Below, one piece after another: positions 61,777 to 64,000 of a stretch of DNA of 64,000 bases. The translations under genes and the position numbers were made by a program. The notes beneath the pieces were generated by a model, which was not told the DNA's origin, ran no database searches, and saw only the letters and a list, made by a program, of their open reading frames with translations. Source of the DNA: an uncultured Thermoguttaceae bacterium (GTDB lineage Bacteria; Planctomycetota; Planctomycetia; Pirellulales; Thermoguttaceae); the NCBI GenBank assembly GCA_937951625.1, contig CALFBP010000004.1, forward strand, positions 1 through 64,000. The letters are read 5' to 3'. Within the stretch, counting starts at the first letter, position 1; the number at the start of each line of letters is the position of its first letter.

Positions 61777-62559
61777 TCAGGTGCCGAATTCCGGTCGGCG
61801 GCGGGCGAGCTGATTTTGCAGCCGTTGGACGATCGAGCTGTGCATCTGGCTGACGCGGCTCTCGGAGAGGTCCAGCGTGGCGCCGATCTCCTTCATCGTC
61901 AGCTCTTCATAATAATACAGGATGATGATCAGACGCTCGTTGCGGTTGAGGCCCTTGGTCACCAAGCGCATGAGGTCGTTTTTCTGAATCCGCTTGGTGG
62001 GGTCTTCGCCCTTTTTGTCCTCGAGGATGTCGATTTCGCGGACGGCTTGGTAGCTGTCGGTTTCGTACCACTTATTATTCAGGCTGATGAGGTTGACCGC
62101 GTTGGCGTCGGCCATCATCTTCTCCAGCTCCTGGACGGAAATCTGGAGTTCCTCGGCCAATTCCTGTTCGGAAGGCTGCCGCCCCAGTTTGGCCTCGAGG
62201 TTCTTGATGGCCTCGTTGAGTTTGCTGGCCTTGGACCGCACCAGACGCGGGACCCAATCCATGGTCCGCAGCTCGTCGAGCATGGCGCCGCGGATGCGAG
62301 GCACGCAATAAGTCTCGAACTTGACACCTCGCGATAAATCGAAGGCGTCGATCGCGTCCATCAGGCCGAACACGCCCGCCGAGATCAAGTCGTCCAGCTC
62401 GACGCCTTCGGGTAGTCGGGCCCAAATGCGTTCGCCGTTGTATTTGACCAGCGGCAGATAGATTTCCACTAGCCGGTTGCGGAGTTCTTGATTGCTGGGG
62501 TCCTTCTTGAATTCGATCCAGAGCTGTTCGACGTCCTCAGGAGCGACCGTTGTTGCCAT
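61777..62559 (-). CDS. fliA: Flagellar-type sigma factor FliA (sigma-28)
   Basis: ATG 62559 follows GGAGG, so the ATG at 62571 is not used. The 260-residue protein has sigma regions 2 (DDLISAGVFGLMDAIDAFD, VPRIRGAMLDELRTMDWVPR), 3 (GRQPSEQELAEELQISVQEL) and 4 (MKEIGATLDLSESRVSQMHS). The pattern MDWVPR is typical of FliA/WhiG. It directs late flagellar and chemotaxis genes. The stop lies close to the convergent decarboxylase gene. flhG lies upstream on the same strand, as in many flhF-flhG-fliA loci. Confidence 0.94.
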   Translation of the reverse strand: MATTVAPEDVEQLWIEFKKDPSNQELRNRLVEIYLPLVKYNGERIWARLPEGVELDDLISAGVFGLMDAIDAFDLSRGVKFETYCVPRIRGAMLDELRTMDWVPRLVRSKASKLNEAIKNLEAKLGRQPSEQELAEELQISVQELEKMMADANAVNLISLNNKWYETDSYQAVREIDILEDKKGEDPTKRIQKNDLMRLVTKGLNRNERLIIILYYYEELTMKEIGATLDLSESRVSQMHSSIVQRLQNQLARRRPEFGT

Positions 62560-62636
62560 GCCATCCTCCATGAACGCGCCTCAGCAGCGCGGCGTTACGT
62601 GAGATCCTTCTCTCGTTGGGGGCGCGCCGCGGCCAT

Positions 62637-62987
62637 TCACGAACCTGCTAGTCCGGAAGCGGACGGCTTTTCGGGTCCCATTCGGGTGGCCAGCCGGGTC
62701 CGCATGTCGTCTTCGAGAATCCACTCGCCAATCCAGCCGACAACCGAGCCCAGCAGTGCAAAGGCCAACAGGCTGGTCCACGCGACGAGGAAGGTCTTGT
62801 CGGCCGACCAAGCGTGGACAAAGCCTCGGGCCAAACAGGTGACAAAGGCCAAAGGCCCCAAGATGCCGGCGTACGTTCGTGCCACGAAATACCTCAAGGC
62901 ATCCGCTAAACTGACCGCAACCGTCCCATTTTGACATGGAACGGACGGCTCGCGGTGCCCCATTCCATCGGCAATTCCATTTCGCAT
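62637..62987 (-). CDS. Small membrane protein in the flhG-fliA locus
   Basis: The frame encodes up to 116 residues with two hydrophobic helices (YAGILGPLAFVTCLARGFVH and FLVAWTSLLAFALLGSVVGWI) and a charged C terminus. The start is uncertain: ATG 62987, ATG 62963 or a later TTG are possible, and the first 25 residues look non-conserved. Its position between flhG and fliA, with gaps of 35 and 77 bases, suggests cotranscription and a flagellar role. I do not recognise a family. Confidence 0.65.
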   Translation of the reverse strand: MRNGIADGMGHREPSVPCQNGTVAVSLADALRYFVARTYAGILGPLAFVTCLARGFVHAWSADKTFLVAWTSLLAFALLGSVVGWIGEWILEDDMRTRLATRMGPEKPSASGLAGS

Positions 62988-63022
62988 CTTGAATCATTCT
63001 TGTCTGATCGGCACCGACGCTC

Positions 63023-63925
63023 CTAAACTCCCTTGGCGGCAATTTCGCGAGAAAGTGCCAAAATTTGGCGGCAGGCGAAAGAGTTGGGCGAGGCCAAGAC
63101 AAATGGCTCGCCGCGGCGGCTGGCCTCTTCGATCTCCAGGGCTGGAGGGATGTATCCCGCAAATCGAAGCTGGAGGCCAAGAAACCGGCGGCATGCCTGT
63201 GCTAATCGAGCATGGATGTCTGCGGCCACATCGGCCGTGGGGGCCCGGCTGACCACGCTGAATATCTCCGGCGGATTTTCTCGCGGGACCAACATTTTGA
63301 CCGCGGCATAGGCGTTCATCACGGAAGCCAGCTCCGGCGTGGCCACCAACAGGATTGCGTCGGCGGAGCGCCAGAGGCGGCTCACCCCGCGGCCAAGGCT
63401 GTTACCCGCGTCCACCACGAGAAAATCAGCCATTGGGCCCAAGGATGCCAAACCGCCCAAGAGTCGATCCCCGGCCTCGGCAGCCGCCCATGGCGCCTCG
63501 CGCGACCAGCCTGCGGCAAGCATGCGCACGCCGCTCGGTCCGAGGACAAGGAGGTCCGCGAGGTTCGAGTCGCCCAGTCCCTCGTCGAGATCCACGCGCC
63601 GATGGTCGAGCCCACACAGGGCCGCGGCGTCTCGGCCCGTTGGGCTGAGATCAATCAGCACCGTGCTACGGCCCCGTTGCGCCAGGGCCACCGCCACGTT
63701 GACGGCGATGGTGGTCGTGCCCACGCCCCCCTTGCCTCCCGCCACGGCCACAAGACATGGCCCGACGCTACCGCGGCCCGAGACCGACGACGCGGTTTCG
63801 CGCACCAGTCGACGAAGTTCGGTGGCCTGATCGAGCACAGAGGTAGGGCGAGATGAATGGCTCAGGGAGTTCTGAGAGCGGTCAAGGACGCAAAGGCGGC
63901 GCTCCTGGTGAGCTGGCCCAAGCAA
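63023..63925 (-). CDS. flhG: FlhG/MinD-like ATPase
   Basis: The 300-residue protein starts at TTG 63925, eight bases after AGGAG; a GTG at 63838 lacks such a site. The N terminus carries the conserved VLDQATELRRLV of FlhG proteins. The P-loop reads GGKGGVGTTTIAVN, keeping the signature KGG lysine but with Thr where most MinD proteins have the GK(T/S) lysine, a variant also seen in CpaE-like proteins. Other motifs are VLIDLSPTGRDAA and DFLVVDAGNSLG. FlhG sets flagellar number with FlhF, which would lie beyond the window edge. Confidence 0.86.
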   Translation of the reverse strand: MLGPAHQERRLCVLDRSQNSLSHSSRPTSVLDQATELRRLVRETASSVSGRGSVGPCLVAVAGGKGGVGTTTIAVNVAVALAQRGRSTVLIDLSPTGRDAAALCGLDHRRVDLDEGLGDSNLADLLVLGPSGVRMLAAGWSREAPWAAAEAGDRLLGGLASLGPMADFLVVDAGNSLGRGVSRLWRSADAILLVATPELASVMNAYAAVKMLVPRENPPEIFSVVSRAPTADVAADIHARLAQACRRFLGLQLRFAGYIPPALEIEEASRRGEPFVLASPNSFACRQILALSREIAAKGV

Positions 63926-64000
63926 CCAAAGGTCTCCTCTCTAGTCGCACAAGATTCTCTTCGAGCGTACCCGGTGATTCGCATCTCATCAGCCGCAAGC

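Noticed and set aside
62581-63180. A long minus-strand open frame overlapping the region between flhG and fliA
   Set aside because: Its translation is rich in Arg and Pro with no recognisable motif. It overlaps the better-supported two-helix membrane protein in another frame.

Overview
This window comes from a GC-rich bacterial chromosome. The gene content suggests a motile, obligately or facultatively anaerobic member of the Planctomycetota, probably a Pirellulales-like lineage. That placement is inferred from the mix of Tat-exported Gfo/Idh/MocA oxidoreductase, paired acetyl-xylan-esterase-like hydrolases, UroD-family proteins, proline-rich and glycine-zipper envelope proteins, an Hsp70/DUF2760 pair, and a FlhG-FliA locus. 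No rRNA, tRNA, CRISPR array, prophage or intact insertion sequence was seen.

Region 1 (1-30.4 kb) is mixed housekeeping and envelope genes. It starts inside a GltA/NfnB-type flavoprotein, followed by mnmE, a proline-rich secreted protein, an ECF-like sigma factor with a small membrane partner, a UroD-like protein with a methyltransferase-type zinc motif, a TPR protein, and a broken xylanase-like remnant ahead of purH. Then come hsp70 with DUF2760, an SDR lacking its catalytic residues, lipoproteins, two large exported hydrolases, a second UroD-like protein, a moxR-DUF58-transglutaminase operon, and an orphan E2 acyltransferase.

Region 2 (30.4-49.9 kb) is the centrepiece: about 19 kb of co-oriented genes for the carbonyl branch of the Wood-Ljungdahl pathway. 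The order is cooC, cooS (CODH), cooF-like ferredoxin, a small 2Fe-2S protein, a PAS protein, a SpoIIE/PP2C phosphatase, nuoE, nuoF, a HoxU-like FeS protein, acsB, acsC, acsV, a second cooC/acsF, acsD, acsE, DUF3786 and a coiled-coil membrane protein. Every catalytic ligand I checked in CooS, AcsB and AcsE is present, so CO dehydrogenase/acetyl-CoA synthase should work. Embedded in the operon is a diaphorase module of the HydBC type whose third subunit has no hydrogenase domain. It would link CODH ferredoxin to NAD(H). A zinc-ribbon protein with a decayed HD domain is transcribed divergently from cooC. The methyl-branch genes (formate dehydrogenase, fhs, folD, metF) are not in this window.

Region 3 (50-57 kb) is a minus-strand chemotaxis operon: cheA with a receiver domain, cheW, a chemoreceptor with a predicted haem-binding sensor domain, cheB and cheR. 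Several genes overlap by four bases. Region 4 (57-64 kb) holds a truncated ATP-grasp remnant and a cluster of palindromic repeats, then a Gfo/Idh/MocA protein, an inositol-phosphate-synthase-like protein, UDP-glucuronate decarboxylase, and the flagellar regulators fliA, a small membrane protein and flhG.

All assignments were made by reading translated motifs. No database search was run. Family names rest on recognised motifs and lengths, and start codons on visible Shine-Dalgarno sequences where stated.
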